From positions 19,362,186 to 19,426,185 of the forward strand of contig OX235266.1 in the NCBI GenBank assembly GCA_944472135.2: a DNA stretch of 64,000 bases, written 5' to 3'. The translations under genes were made by a program, and so were the position numbers. The notes under the pieces are model-generated. The model saw only the letters and a list, made by a program, of their open reading frames with translations, searched no databases and was not told the origin of the DNA. Positions 62,401-64,000 of this stretch are shown one piece after another; positions within the stretch are counted from its first letter, which is position 1, and the number at the start of each line of letters is the position of its first letter. The DNA comes from Trichobilharzia regenti (lineage: Eukaryota > Platyhelminthes > Trematoda > Strigeidida > Schistosomatidae).

Positions 62401-63143
62401 CACTAAACTTTTCAAGATATCTGTTTTAACTCAGTAATTTTACCAATAATCTTGAGTTCTTCATTGAGGCAGTCATTAGAAAAGATAACTCGAGCTGTCT
62501 GAACGAAAACCTTCATTGTTTTAACTGTTTTTAACTGTTGCATACACTTTTTTCCTAAGTTCATCTGATATTCAGTTTAGTATGACATTTTTATGCATAC
62601 TATTGTACTTACATATATTTTGAAACTGTTATTCCATTGATCTGAATGGCTTGATATTATTTAAACAAGAAAATCAGTGTTCTCAGTAAGAATTACCCTT
62701 GAATTGACATATGCGTATATATAATCGAAGAGCCAATATCAAGTAGTTACCTAAATCACCTGTGCGGCAGTGGCACAGCGGTTGGAACGCTTGCCGAGCA
62801 TGCACATGGTCTGGGGTTCGATCTCATGCCAGCGCATCAAGCTTTAATAAAAAAATGTATGTATACTTGGTCTAATCTTCCTTTCTGTCGTCTAAATGTT
62901 TTACCAAACTACTGGAGAAATGTAAAAACAATTATTGTTAATATTATCACTATTATTATTACTATTATTCATAGAACAGATTGAAATGCTCAGTGTACAC
63001 GATTTGATATTACCTTGTAAGTGCTGACTTTCTCACCAACTTCACTAATAATTCCAGTACATTCAGATCCCATAATGAATGGTGGTTTAACTGTCTGTTC
63101 AATCAATCCTTGTCTTGTCATTATATCAAGGAAATTGATCCCA
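17825..63143 (-). CDS. VAT1: VAT-1-like quinone oxidoreductase, 5'-partial gene (8 exons)
   Basis: Eight minus-strand exons join in frame into about 367 residues that follow vertebrate VAT-1 (about 390 aa) from the SGINFLDIM segment to the end. VAT-1 proteins are zinc-independent MDR-superfamily oxidoreductases related to NADPH:quinone reductases, found on synaptic-vesicle and mitochondrial membranes. Seen here: the entry segment PPFIMGSECTG, the Rossmann nucleotide-binding loop SAGGGVG split across two exons, the core GTASKAKHEKL, the helix WFHMERINP, the C-terminal ERKNIGKVVLIP and an acidic low-complexity tail. Seven introns of 6.3, 8.8, 2.0, 3.2, 4.2, 14.4 and 5.4 kb all have GT/AG ends and compatible phases. 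No in-frame stop was found in the joined exons, so I infer a functional gene. The first in-window exon begins with the last base of a Ser codon, so at least one upstream exon lies to the right of the window or was missed. Introns are repeat-filled. The span given includes introns. Confidence 0.93.
17900..18964. other. VAT1 intron, unrecognised open frames
   Basis: Plus-strand frames at 18119-18313 and 18329-18628 (the second with NPPPPSDNCIKCLDHIEAVN) match no family I recognise. They are antisense to VAT1 inside an intron and may be decayed retroelement sequence. Confidence 0.35.
19010..19190 (+). repeat. tRNA-like SINE-D copy
   Basis: tRNA-like head ggttgcacagcggtacaatg (box A) and gaattcgattccc (box B), followed by a body with aaggtcgggcatgaggttag and catcccgtaaaaa. 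The same body, more diverged, follows a tRNA-like head at 23635-23800, so this is a dispersed family. Confidence 0.55.
19191..21759. other. VAT1 intron, no recognisable gene
   Basis: AT-rich intronic DNA. A tRNA-like box B (gattcgaatcttg) near 20975 with an upstream box-A-like stretch hints at one more old SINE. Short frames (19379, 19690, 20321) show no resemblance to known proteins. Confidence 0.4.
21760..22780 (+). mobile_element. Decayed Penelope-like F2-related 3' part
   Basis: Frameshifted translation contains VNCNKCEKDYICQNRHLLNL (compare F2 INCNNCEKHYIGQSG), IPEHKSS, a NYGH-like stretch and NF--PGNQMN corresponding to REFLEAWHSS. Near 22690-22745 lies a degraded hammerhead-like segment (aactgatgatggtgtct). 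Too many breaks to be functional. Confidence 0.7.
22862..23046 (-). repeat. SINE-B (tRNA-derived)
   Basis: Minus-strand head tgcgtctgtggcacagtgg then box A/B elements (ggttaggactctcgcc; ggagttcgagccc), body with gatatctatggtcggcctgc and accaaaaatacattgtgg, and an A-rich 3' end. Copies: 16764 (partial), 38640 and a head-only copy at 62760. The longest minus frame across it is translated SINE, not a gene. Confidence 0.75.
23273..23353 (-). CDS. VAT1: VAT1 exon g
   Basis: 81-bp exon encoding TKEAMMRLQERKNIGKVVLI followed by PKMKEVK. It matches the family C-terminus (DAM--MQEKKNVGKVLLVP). Acceptor aatccctag, donor gtgagt, phase 0-0. It is separated from the previous exon by the largest intron here (14.4 kb), which carries the CR1-like LINE, the 28S pseudogene and several SINE and Penelope copies. 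Confidence 0.93.
23635..23800 (+). repeat. SINE-D copy, diverged
   Basis: Head ggtggttcaatggtatgatg with box B-like gattcgatcgg, then aaggataggcttgaggctaac and tcaggtaaaa, matching the body of the copy at 19010. It abuts the 28S rRNA-like segment. Confidence 0.5.
23960..24370 (-). pseudogene. 28S rRNA fragment (domain I to D2), pseudogene
   Basis: Reverse complement carries universally conserved LSU strings: gcagcccaaagtgggtggt, gctaaatactggcacgag, gataguaaauaagu-like and accgtgagggaaagttgaaa, in the right order. Upstream is ggtgaaagattcgtgggatgg. Downstream is a trematode-like D2 start (ggaattcagctgataagc, cggcttttaatgtttgct). Substitutions at normally invariant sites (for example guccgatagtaaat for accgatagcgaac) show decay. 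Homology may continue into D2 down to about 23800. There is no adjoining 5.8S or further 28S, so this is an isolated copy in a VAT1 intron, same strand as the gene. The plus-strand frame at 24013-24219 is a shadow. Confidence 0.88.
24590..25641 (+). mobile_element. Penelope-like F4 copy with terminal inverted segment
   Basis: Frame at 24677-24949 encodes FFKTSDTLQSNLVHIKDQI then SNCVYKIKYLECEAIYIGQTSREIKIR split by the GIY-YIG core (CVYKI...AIYIGQT). The 3' half is decayed. The first about 100 bases (ttactgacgtttcgc, gctaatagctttctc) reappear inverted at about 25528-25641, so the element has matching outward ends, as in the 14873-16475 pair. The coding part is the same family (SDTLQ/ADTLHY, KDQI, KDSLSN). 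Confidence 0.8.
25642..26939. other. VAT1 intron, no recognisable gene
   Basis: AT-rich, no family resemblance on either strand; a 68-codon plus frame at 26473-26679 is unrecognised. Confidence 0.4.
27105..30292 (+). mobile_element. CR1-like non-LTR retrotransposon, ORF2 intact
   Basis: About 3.2-kb element inserted in an RTE copy, ending in a (TTA)n run at 30270-30292, a 3' end style common in CR1-like LINEs. A GC-richer start (cttatcggcggcctgc) follows the left junction. Oriented against VAT1, inside its 14.4-kb intron. No ORF1 precedes the single long ORF, so the copy is either 5'-truncated or the ORF1 lies in an unrecognised form. No target-site duplication could be defined with confidence. 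Confidence 0.8.
27212..30007 (+). CDS. CR1-like LINE ORF2: endonuclease-reverse transcriptase
   Basis: 931-codon uninterrupted frame. APE-type endonuclease in about residues 50-260: STNCRSLSNKMDYL, AIQETWLH (catalytic Glu), YGGGVATYI, CGDFNLCDHSF, LDLVFIND and NSDHCII (catalytic Asp-His). Reverse transcriptase about 455-760: SLGPDGVPSILL, IKFRPVAITSPF, RTAFLDYTAAFDSVP (motif A), ESGVPQGAVLSPFLFS (motif B), KYADDLTVSV (motif C, YADD), GLKLNPTKCNT. The C-terminus is basic with several Cys and His. Function by family: nicks target DNA and primes cDNA synthesis from element RNA. An intact frame in a repeat-laden intron suggests a young insertion. First ATG in frame chosen; the true start could be upstream in a non-ATG context. 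Confidence 0.93.
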   Translation: MCPNRIIYNRAFLKSLQPTALCHPQKLRKKHHCGWQRALKRTQINQMTVPELVSTNCRSLSNKMDYLQSLMYSNVYRNAGVLAIQETWLHQHYDDNLISINGYKVFRQDRNSSKKKYGGGVATYINTNWSTSNHVCFNYSNDSIDCITVRCRPKHLSKYSYIYITNIYITPNCSLSNIVMFADEFTEFAAPAFGNSLSIVCGDFNLCDHSFLTSLGHENLVKFNTRLDKSLDLVFINDRDVYETRRRAPLLNSDHCIIRILPKVYGKSQRKLFSHLTKKIHERSYSHDNILALRSMLHDTNWELFTDDKLDATVSNITDYLKFCLDICCPYETLFSRFDRISSLQLKKLRRQKEKLYKNCDNTGVRKINTLIKIEIERLNRLYNEKFLSCKNPSNIWKLFNKLTSKKQMSVDAYSDVNALNKSFIKKQINMVVPDVPSQENGHFQGFEEKDVLLCLKSLNPTHSLGPDGVPSILLQKCADILCHPLTQIFNASFKRETVPADWKEIKVVPVQKSSSGAGIKFRPVAITSPFLKTMEKLLLNILKPSLKAFSDPKQFAYKCGRSTLDAAIVLHHNIVSCLDKGAKFVRTAFLDYTAAFDSVPRTLLLGKMISAQTESWATRWLSSYFKDRKQHTVLAGKRSTSQLTESGVPQGAVLSPFLFSFFLHDLPNSPKVNFIKYADDLTVSVPVVATSDCSYMNGFLAEVKDWSRSNGLKLNPTKCNTVDFSLRSEKDMHGLIQSHDCCNIDGTMIESKSSVSYLGISFSSNLCWSSHILIVSKKVFRLTYYIKKLRHSGITQSLIIQFINSCVLPIILYCSPLFFPGLLKKDHIILRRTLRAVSRVSAIPLTELNDTVVNRHMNSCKHLAKVILSDSEHPLYSQLFPCISSGKTRRNFINIYARTTKYKNSTVPYLARVLCEETNIRKELLQLLNQ
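31151..32089. other. VAT1 intron, no recognisable gene
   Basis: Contains a stretch near 31700-31900 with phrases recalling the leader of SINE-A (gagtcgagaccactggggtc, tgacgacattgg), probably a decayed copy, and a short TA run at 31918-31930. Confidence 0.4.
32090..32450 (-). mobile_element. RTE-type LINE C-terminal fragment
   Basis: Minus-strand frame encodes NQLTNKLLSRRNAEGKWRWI then GHMLRRPATDIDC, matching the RTE C-terminal motif (EEEIRKRRWKWIGH-LRK). The plus-strand frames over the same bases are shadows. Broken by stops on both sides. Confidence 0.65.
32451..33350. other. VAT1 intron, no recognisable gene
   Basis: Frames at 32389-32643 and 32540-32809 (minus) span an AAT microsatellite and have no family resemblance. 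Probably decayed repeats. Confidence 0.35.
33351..34560 (-). mobile_element. Penelope-like F3 3' part, decayed, with nested insertion
   Basis: Minus frame near 34561-34370 encodes GIRVAFKPTNSLKIGMLSGL, equivalent to the F2 segment LGVDVVHKPTKSLHSILCQP just before the GIY-YIG domain; a decayed NTLQDCELDQLHKSYL follows. The 3' part ends at ttatgggtaaag (33352), the same end sequence as the small element at 46779. Parallel copy: 35400-37400. A 310-base repeat (33705-34020) interrupts it relative to that parallel copy. Confidence 0.65.
33705..34020. repeat. 310-base dispersed repeat, copy 1 (possible solo LTR)
   Basis: Starts tgtactcgtcgccaaatta and is nearly identical to 56804-57130. Relative to the parallel F3 copy at 36150 it is an insertion. 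TG start and flanking taata on both sides (before 33700 and near 34020) would fit an LTR with a 5-bp duplication, but no matching CA end was fixed. Confidence 0.6.
34699..34960 (-). repeat. SINE-A copy
   Basis: tRNA-like head on the minus strand (tcccagtggcttaatggta; ggttcgagtcccggtggg), hammerhead-like segment at 34783-34828, tail ctctaactaatgtcagctc. The tail segment is repeated in inverted form at 34963-35027 (caagtgatggtttgtag pairs with its complement), so its outer end is palindromic with the next unit. Confidence 0.8.
34783..34828 (-). ncRNA. SINE-A hammerhead-like motif, C3 changed
   Basis: Stem I gtactg/cagtac is perfect, stem II gtcc/ggac is perfect, and GAAA and GUC are present, but the core reads AUGAAGA. 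Only C3 is altered; predicted inactive. Confidence 0.65.
35027..35385 (+). repeat. SINE-A copy, full length
   Basis: Leader from gatgctcactggcgactgg through acattggctagcggttgcg, tRNA-like head tcccagtggctcaatggta with ggttcgagtcccggtgggt, a hammerhead with intact core (35290-35335), and tail gttctctaactaatgtcag to about 35383. Internal pol III boxes A and B imply its own transcription. The plus frame across it is translated SINE. Confidence 0.82.
35290..35335 (+). ncRNA. Hammerhead ribozyme with complete core in SINE-A
   Basis: gtactg (stem I) / CUGAAGA / gtcc-caaacta-ggac (stem II) / GAAA / cag-ctg (stem III, no loop) / GUC^ / cagtac (stem I partner, 6 of 6 pairs). Every conserved core base is present, so it is a candidate active ribozyme. 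Stem III is minimal, as in Sm-alpha hammerheads, which are thought to cleave better as dimers. Confidence 0.8.
35817..35860 (-). ncRNA. F3 hammerhead ribozyme candidate
   Basis: Stem I ttgcg/cgcaa (5 of 5), core CUGAAGA plus an extra U, stem II gttgt/acgac with an 8-base loop, GAAA, minimal stem III AG/CU, cleavage triplet CUC. Stem I and II sequences differ from the F2 motif while pairing is kept. Confidence 0.68.
37062..37100. repeat. TA microsatellite
   Basis: About 19 TA units, inside the decayed F3 copy. Similar tracts: 25465-25490, 57220-57250 and 59380-59422. Confidence 0.95.
37741..37950 (-). CDS. VAT1: VAT1 exon f
   Basis: 210-bp, phase 0-0 exon of exactly 70 codons, beginning WFHMERINPLKLHDENLVLG and ending KIDPWIDSQWYFDE. 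It corresponds to the C-terminal barrel part of VAT-1 (W-------L---N--V-GF, then HIKP-IDS-WPFE). Acceptor ttttatcaag, donor gtaagt. The open frame runs on at both ends into intron sequence, including an Ile-rich run translated from an AAT/ATT microsatellite; that extension is not coding. Confidence 0.93.
38640..38828 (-). repeat. SINE-B, most complete copy
   Basis: Head gtgcgtcggtggcacagtgg, box region ggttaggactctcgccgacc and catgcacatggttcgaggtt, body gatatctatggacggcctgc through accaaaaatacagtgtgg, ending in an A-rich tail (aaaattaaaaaaataaaatt). Same orientation as VAT1 and as the 22862 copy. Confidence 0.78.
39192..39231. repeat. Short perfect palindrome
   Basis: tcaccttattatacca and its exact reverse complement tggtataataaggtga around a 7-base spacer. 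It abuts an RTE fragment on the right. A third, partial match (gatcaccttattatac) lies at 39169-39185. Confidence 0.8.
39215..39450 (+). mobile_element. RTE/SR2-type LINE C-terminal fragment
   Basis: Frameshifted translation gives GEINRQ, then DKVVKSHRLRWLGHVLCTHP and GWKKASGGQIKTVNEI-like sequence, matching the RTE C-terminus (H-RLRWLGHV-RM, GGWKK-RGGQ--TW). This is a different subfamily from the KWRWIGH type at 32 kb. Confidence 0.65.
39451..41384. other. VAT1 intron, no recognisable gene
   Basis: Frames on both strands at 39390-39919 overlap each other and show no family resemblance. The rest is AT-rich with a GTTGTT/AATAAT-rich patch at 41205-41260. Confidence 0.4.
41385..41870 (-). mobile_element. 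Penelope-like F1-related 3' fragment
   Basis: Decayed frames read GIITGKLRKSLLRTFNAGKL, then a GIY-YIG remnant, then LLFEHLVHTNHKANIEESFS and ITQTAETFMIHLKQPMLRVQ. This parallels F1 SAEILKNRLSRSLKKTFFAA, ILEHLIESGHQ and LLQTAEAMAIHLLSPELCIQ. Lies in a VAT1 intron, same strand. Confidence 0.72.
42149..42204 (-). CDS. VAT1: VAT1 exon e (56-bp small exon)
   Basis: Found by looking for the missing VAT-1 segment between two exons whose phases did not join. It encodes (G)MSNLVTGDRKNFLNLAKH, matching the vertebrate VAT-1 segment that follows YG and precedes the WW/WF helix. Acceptor tgtcttcag, donor gtaagt. Phase 1 to 0 exactly bridges exon d (ends phase 1) and exon f (starts phase 0). The longer open frame over this region (42078-42263, minus) is in another frame and is a shadow. 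Confidence 0.92.
42320..42960. repeat. Cluster of decayed SINE-A copies
   Basis: Minus-oriented tail and hammerhead remnant at 42355-42450 (gttagagaaccattgaaaac, gccgtttcatcttag), a plus copy at about 42500-42870 with head gaaaggtctttggttcgaaa and gtactgctgacgagtctt (core CUGACGA kept, GAAA lost), then a minus remnant at 42820-42930. None has a complete ribozyme. Confidence 0.6.
43564..45113 (+). mobile_element. Penelope-like F1-related copy with terminal inverted repeats
   Basis: Outer ends match in inverse: agtcaatctgaacgaagaat (43566) and its complement near 45085-45110. Plus-strand C-terminal coding at 44395-44590 reads KVIHRIPQNLSNRLRIRLLH and TAEAIGIGTIKPKLCIQMKF, equivalent to F1 RIRLLQTAEAMAIH...LCIQKRFVQSL. 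The 115-codon minus frame at 43566-43913 is unrecognised and lies in the left part. Located in the intron between exons e and d. Confidence 0.6.
45375..45478 (-). CDS. VAT1: VAT1 exon d
   Basis: 104-bp exon encoding (K)LYPNGINVVLDCISGPDTNR and then LYGVLKPLGKHIIYG. This is the MDR segment KG-DVV-D--GG followed by the LKP-GK--YG strand. Acceptor aacttaacag, donor gtaagt. Starts in phase 2 and ends in phase 1 (first base of Gly), which matches the 56-bp exon downstream. Confidence 0.92.
45940..47250 (+). mobile_element. RTE-type LINE 3' part, split by a small insertion
   Basis: Shows decayed RTE C-terminal features: SFHLSS-KHSSNHRQS-like strand, SAPTPSSTGNQFG, LSQLKKRD, a LLQQLP/KRFTIK region and gtgggtctttggtgcgagg. 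The same terminal phrase (gacatgaaggagatcgtgtg, then gagccagctgaa) recurs in the 48.8-49.5 kb copy and, in reverse, at 60.7 kb. The 3' end, ctcggaaccaaagggaacaa, resumes after the insertion at 46779-47203. Confidence 0.65.
46779..47203. mobile_element. 425-base insertion with 13-bp target duplication, F3-related ends
   Basis: Flanked by identical aaggtggagatgt at 46766-46778 and 47204-47216. The host RTE is continuous without it. Inside, ttatgggtaaaa...tttgataaa (from 46824) and its reverse complement (to 47204) form terminal inverted repeats of about 34 bases. The left unit matches the 3' end of F3 at 33352, and internal sequence (ctattgcacgtgtcggg) matches 34060 and 36200. Best read as a miniature inverted Penelope-derived insertion. 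Confidence 0.75.
47451..47593 (-). CDS. VAT1: VAT1 exon c
   Basis: 143-bp exon encoding GTAIGQLVKLIPNVTLIGTA and then SKAKHEKLSKIYDVLIEPDQ. It completes the nucleotide-binding loop started in the previous exon and holds the second Rossmann strand. The GTAS motif after that strand is a VAT-1 hallmark. Acceptor is catatag, donor gtaagc. Starts in phase 0 and ends after two bases (AA) of a Lys codon, completed by the next exon. Confidence 0.93.
47700..48190. repeat. Inverted pair of decayed SINE-A copies
   Basis: Minus copy (47700-47890) with box B gattcgaatcc and a hammerhead remnant (cgatgagtcccag; GGAA instead of GAAA), then a plus copy ending at about 48185 with gacgaaacagctgtctagtg and tail cactaactgatatcaatcc. 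Tails outward, as in 13591-14120. Confidence 0.65.
48191..48790. other. VAT1 intron, no recognisable gene
   Basis: AT-rich, nothing seen. Confidence 0.4.
48791..49530 (+). mobile_element. RTE-type LINE 3' fragment
   Basis: Decayed translation gives SFTYLGSIVS (strand before the C-terminal domain; here YLGSIVSVTG), SIKNEIWILNTNVR, the YGSKL--ESW equivalent and the KMYGRKWCWIGH-like box at about 49240-49275. Ends ctcggaactcaagagaataa followed by (AAT)n near 49510-49530, the typical 3' end of this family here. Confidence 0.7.
49531..50629. other. VAT1 intron, no recognisable gene
   Basis: A tRNA-like box B (ggtttgaatcctgg) near 50010 hints at an old SINE. The frame at 50092-50298 is unrecognised. 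Confidence 0.35.
51411..51572 (-). repeat. SINE-A copy with 11-bp target duplication
   Basis: Flanked by tatgtattatt at 51400-51410 and 51573-51583, inside the F1 3'UTR. Contains part of the tRNA-like head (5'-truncated before box A is complete), box B gggttcgaatcccggtggg, an intact hammerhead (51470-51515) and tail to tccatgc. Confidence 0.85.
51470..51515 (-). ncRNA. Hammerhead ribozyme with complete core in SINE-A
   Basis: gtactg / CUGAGGA / gtcc-caaacta-ggac / GAAA / cgg-ctg / GUC^ / cagtac. All core bases are present and stem I pairs 6 of 6; stem III has one G-U. N7 is G here, A in the 35290 copy, which is allowed. Confidence 0.78.
51806..53099. other. VAT1 intron, unrecognised overlapping frames
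   Basis: Two overlapping plus frames near 52006-52270 (one with a proline run from an eight-C tract) match nothing I know. The rest is AT-rich. Confidence 0.35.
53100..53590 (-). repeat. Decayed SINE-A copies
   Basis: Hammerhead remnant reads gtactgattaagagtttcaa (core lost), with tRNA-like head aatgggatccaacccaattg area and leader to about 53440. A second tail (gctgacatcagttagagatc, gccgtttcgctctag) begins at about 53500. Orientation minus. Confidence 0.65.
53591..54600. other. VAT1 intron, no recognisable gene
   Basis: Short frames only (53994-54194, 54337-54534), with no family resemblance. Confidence 0.4.
54601..55020 (+). mobile_element. Penelope-like F1-related GIY-YIG remnant
   Basis: Nucleotide similarity to 50720-51110 in the same order: ctatgtatc-like start, ttctcttgtgtggcaag, cgtgctttccatatggatat, attccag, aaaggaacaatgtgtgaagt, ctggaac, then ctgaggccttg-like and gattttaaggcaaaactc. 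Frames are destroyed. Confidence 0.65.
55230..56305 (+). mobile_element. RTE-type LINE fragments with a local duplication
   Basis: 55290-55460 holds QVNTEKAGLM-like and VQRKLILSLIEWRAAQMRLL-type decayed RTE sequence. The block 55480-55730 (tgaggagactgtttagtcac; cacttaggcagaa-like; gaacagtagagagtgggatg; gaggaagtatcacctgatga) is repeated with divergence at 56010-56305. The 3' phrase with cgaactcaaagaagtaacag parallels other RTE 3' ends. Confidence 0.6.
56367..56669 (-). CDS. VAT1: VAT1 exon b
   Basis: 303-bp, phase 0-0 exon beginning VGDPVVVLLENGAWSQ, so the joined K-VGDPV gives the KVGD turn typical of MDR proteins. An insertion rich in Ser, Thr, Asn and Glu follows (about 25 residues around ASANQSSSNTPAEDTENN), longer than the equivalent loop in vertebrate VAT-1. 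Next come DVNKAAVIGYAYIPAY and the start of the nucleotide-binding motif, VLVHSAGGGV. Acceptor ctag, donor gtaagt. The Gly of the motif's next residue comes from the following exon, so the Rossmann loop is split by an 8.8-kb intron. Confidence 0.93.
56804..57130. repeat. 310-base dispersed repeat, copy 2
   Basis: Nearly identical to 33705-34020 (cgagaatttaatagt, gaagaccactaggtttgcg, cttaacatgattggctaatt), with small indels. It lies in the intron between exons a and b and is followed by a TA microsatellite at 57220-57250. Confidence 0.75.
57251..58020. other. VAT1 intron, no recognisable gene
   Basis: AT-rich, nothing seen. Confidence 0.4.
58021..58120 (-). repeat. tRNA-like SINE head
   Basis: Reverse complement reads gcccagatagctcagtggta then gactgcagctctgtgtgac and cgggttcggatctgag: box A and box B at tRNA spacing. 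It does not fold as a complete tRNA with a matching acceptor stem, so I call it SINE-derived. Confidence 0.6.
58560..58710 (+). repeat. Sm-alpha-like hammerhead fragment
   Basis: Contains acatccagatgacgagtcc, aaaatg loop, gggacgaaatc: a hammerhead core with A at C3, then a degraded cleavage side (aaaaaactagactccag). No tRNA-like head precedes it closely. Confidence 0.55.
59380..59422. repeat. TA microsatellite
   Basis: About 20 TA units. Confidence 0.95.
59876..60102 (+). repeat. Sm-alpha-like SINE with terminal inverted repeats
   Basis: tRNA-like head aagtggtctagtggataacg with box B gagttcgagcctcag, then catccag, a degraded hammerhead (gatgacgagtcc, gggaggcaa in place of ggacgaaa) and tgtcctggat. 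Ends are inverted repeats of about 40 bases: taatttaattggtggacggt with gactagcagtggaatcca, and tggattctactgctagtc with accaattaaatta. Those arms would extend ribozyme stem I. Confidence 0.75.
60215..60560 (+). mobile_element. RTE-type LINE fragment
   Basis: GLQVNKENSEVMKITNR, then a frame from 60290 with FISHGSIVLNASSTDEDVKT (the YLGSI...GGTDADVK strand) and RIAKAPQTLITLKSF, NNKIQIFNTHV (IFNTNV). The order matches the region before the RTE C-terminal domain. Confidence 0.7.
60590..61400 (-). mobile_element. RTE-type LINE 3' end, opposite orientation
   Basis: Minus strand: SLVSSFLLPRKHRFNHRQPE-like strand at about 61280, NLKNKIRIRNINVMSVSQSV, LLYGSTETWPACREKHFQQV, INKKLWMEQTDTRELIAQQI and CRRKWIWIIRAYIEETVE (KRRWKWIGH box). 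Ends at ctcggagccagaggagtaat followed by (AAT)n at about 60590. It adjoins the plus fragment tail-to-tail. Confidence 0.78.
61401..62074. other. VAT1 intron, no recognisable gene
   Basis: No family resemblance. Confidence 0.4.
62075..62400 (-). mobile_element. Penelope-like F1-related fragment
   Basis: Frame reads KKPLFLQVQLLGGYITEIIT, KNITKTEFRVAEARCPFLTT, then KEKPPYFVDSSRCICRFNCP-like, matching F1 KKPLYINLQFNGDISAEILK, SLKKTFFAAELRLTFST and MCIYQFTCSCGA. The endonuclease is broken after the Cys pair. Confidence 0.78.
62761..62860 (+). repeat. SINE-B head copy
   Basis: gtgcggcagtggcacagcgg, cgagcatgcacatggtctgg and ggttcgatctcatgccagcg correspond to the SINE-B head; an A-rich tail (aataaaaaaatg) follows directly. 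Orientation opposite to the other copies. Confidence 0.65.
63014..63143 (-). CDS. VAT1: VAT1 exon a (first in window)
   Basis: 130-bp exon encoding (S)GINFLDIMTRQGL then PPFIMGSECTGIISEVGEK and STYK. It matches the VAT-1/quinone-reductase segment that leads from the N-terminal barrel into the conserved glycine-rich entry strand. Acceptor is cttttag before TGGG; donor is acaag followed by gtaata. The exon starts in phase 2 (only the third base of the Ser codon) and ends in phase 0. The ATG at 63187 belongs to intron sequence and is not the start codon. The missing N-terminus should lie upstream, beyond the window edge or hidden in the last 850 bases, where I saw no candidate. Confidence 0.92.
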
Positions 63144-63750
63144 CTAAAAGATATTAAAAAACCAGAAAAGTCATTCACAAATTGCAATTTGAACAGTAAT
63201 CACATAAAACTTGACGCATATATTGTCAACAAACAAAGCAGTTTCACATCTGATAATTTAAGAACACTGATAAATGTCCTGATCTGTTATCAATTAGTTA
63301 TGGTGACTCTTTTCACATAAATGAGAAGTTTCTCCTAGGATCGGTTTGCTTAATTAGTTTGAATAAAGAAGAGGTGAAGATATTTGCTGGATGATACGAA
63401 CCCGTTTTATTCTATGCGAATCTCAGCAGTCTCAGCGATATTCACATTGAGAAGCTTAATTTATGTATCCAAAAGAAGCTAGGTCAGACACTATCTTTAC
63501 CTAGGTATGAGTGATCCCCAATTTTTTGTAGACATTTCCTAAATTTTAGTTGATATTCTATTTGCTACCATATATATTTATGCTTTTTATAATTTATGCA
63601 TCTTTAGTGAACTGTAATTCTGTTGTTCTTACTTAACGAATCGATATCATTTAAAAAACCACCAATATTGTTATTGACGACTATTCTAGTATAGTCTATG
63701 TATGTGAACAGGTATATAATTGTGGAGCCAGAAGAGAAAATTATCATTAT

Positions 63751-64000
63751 ATAGTTTGGTTTGTAAGGATTAGTTATGCTTTACGAGTTGATCACGGATT
63801 GATATCAGTTAGAGAACCATTGAAAACCAAGGAGAACTGGACAGCTGCCATTCAGCCACTGGGACCCGATTCAATGGCTCGTGAATTCTAACTTCTACCA
63901 ATTCGTGATTTAGCGCGTCACTAGAACTCAGGAAACTCCAACCGCTAGCAAGTCACTAGCGAGCATCAGATTAACTTTCTATAATTTGGTTTGTGAGGAT
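63751..64000 (-). repeat. SINE-A copy with ribozyme region deleted
   Basis: Tail (gatatcagttagagaacc) is joined directly to the tRNA-like head side (gccactgggacccgattcaa), so the hammerhead and box B are missing. The flanks, tatagtttggtttgtaagga at 63751 and a near-identical stretch at 63980, look like a target duplication or repeated SINE tail. Confidence 0.6.

Noticed and set aside
1..64000. CRISPR arrays, bacterial operons, riboswitches
   Set aside because: The window is eukaryotic (spliced gene, SINEs, LINEs), and no regularly spaced short direct repeats were seen.

Overview
The window looks like nuclear DNA of a blood fluke (Schistosoma or a close schistosomatid). It is AT-rich. It carries Penelope-like retroelements with GIY-YIG endonucleases, RTE/SR2-type and CR1-like LINE remnants, tRNA-derived SINEs with hammerhead ribozymes (one resembling the schistosome Sm-alpha family), and a divergent 28S rRNA fragment with a trematode-like D2 segment. 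Genus is inferred from this repeat set and was not tested by alignment.

One host gene is present. Eight exons on the minus strand, between 63143 and 17825, encode a VAT-1-like protein (zinc-independent quinone-oxidoreductase branch of the MDR superfamily). All seven introns inside the window have GT/AG borders, the phases agree, and the joined exons follow the VAT-1 order from the SGINF segment to the stop. The first exon or exons (N-terminal barrel) lie beyond the right edge. Coding sequence is about 1.1 kb in 45 kb; the introns (2.0 to 14.4 kb) are filled with repeats, which make up nearly all the rest of the window.

Layout: 1-4028 is a near-perfect inverted pair of Penelope-like family F1 copies. 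4029-8335 is family F2: a frameshifted near-full copy in tandem with a 3' partial copy that is itself half of a 2-kb palindrome. 8336-17824 holds an RTE endonuclease fragment, a decayed F2 inverted pair, a SINE-A inverted dimer, a stand-alone F2 hammerhead segment and an F4 inverted pair. From 17825 rightward VAT-1 exons alternate with repeats: B-type SINEs, a 28S pseudogene (23960-24370), an F4 copy (24590-25640), an intact CR1-like LINE nested inside a dead RTE copy (27104-30292), F3 copies (33350-34560 and 35400-37400), SINE-A copies around 34.7-35.4 kb, an F1-like/RTE mosaic at 39-49 kb, an F1 copy broken by a GT microsatellite (50.6-51.8 kb), and RTE fragments and an Sm-alpha-like element at 55-61 kb.

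Two themes stand out. First, Penelope-like copies repeatedly occur as head-to-head inverted pairs with 3' ends outward. Second, self-cleaving hammerhead motifs occur in at least two Penelope families and in two SINE families, and two SINE-A copies keep every catalytic core base.
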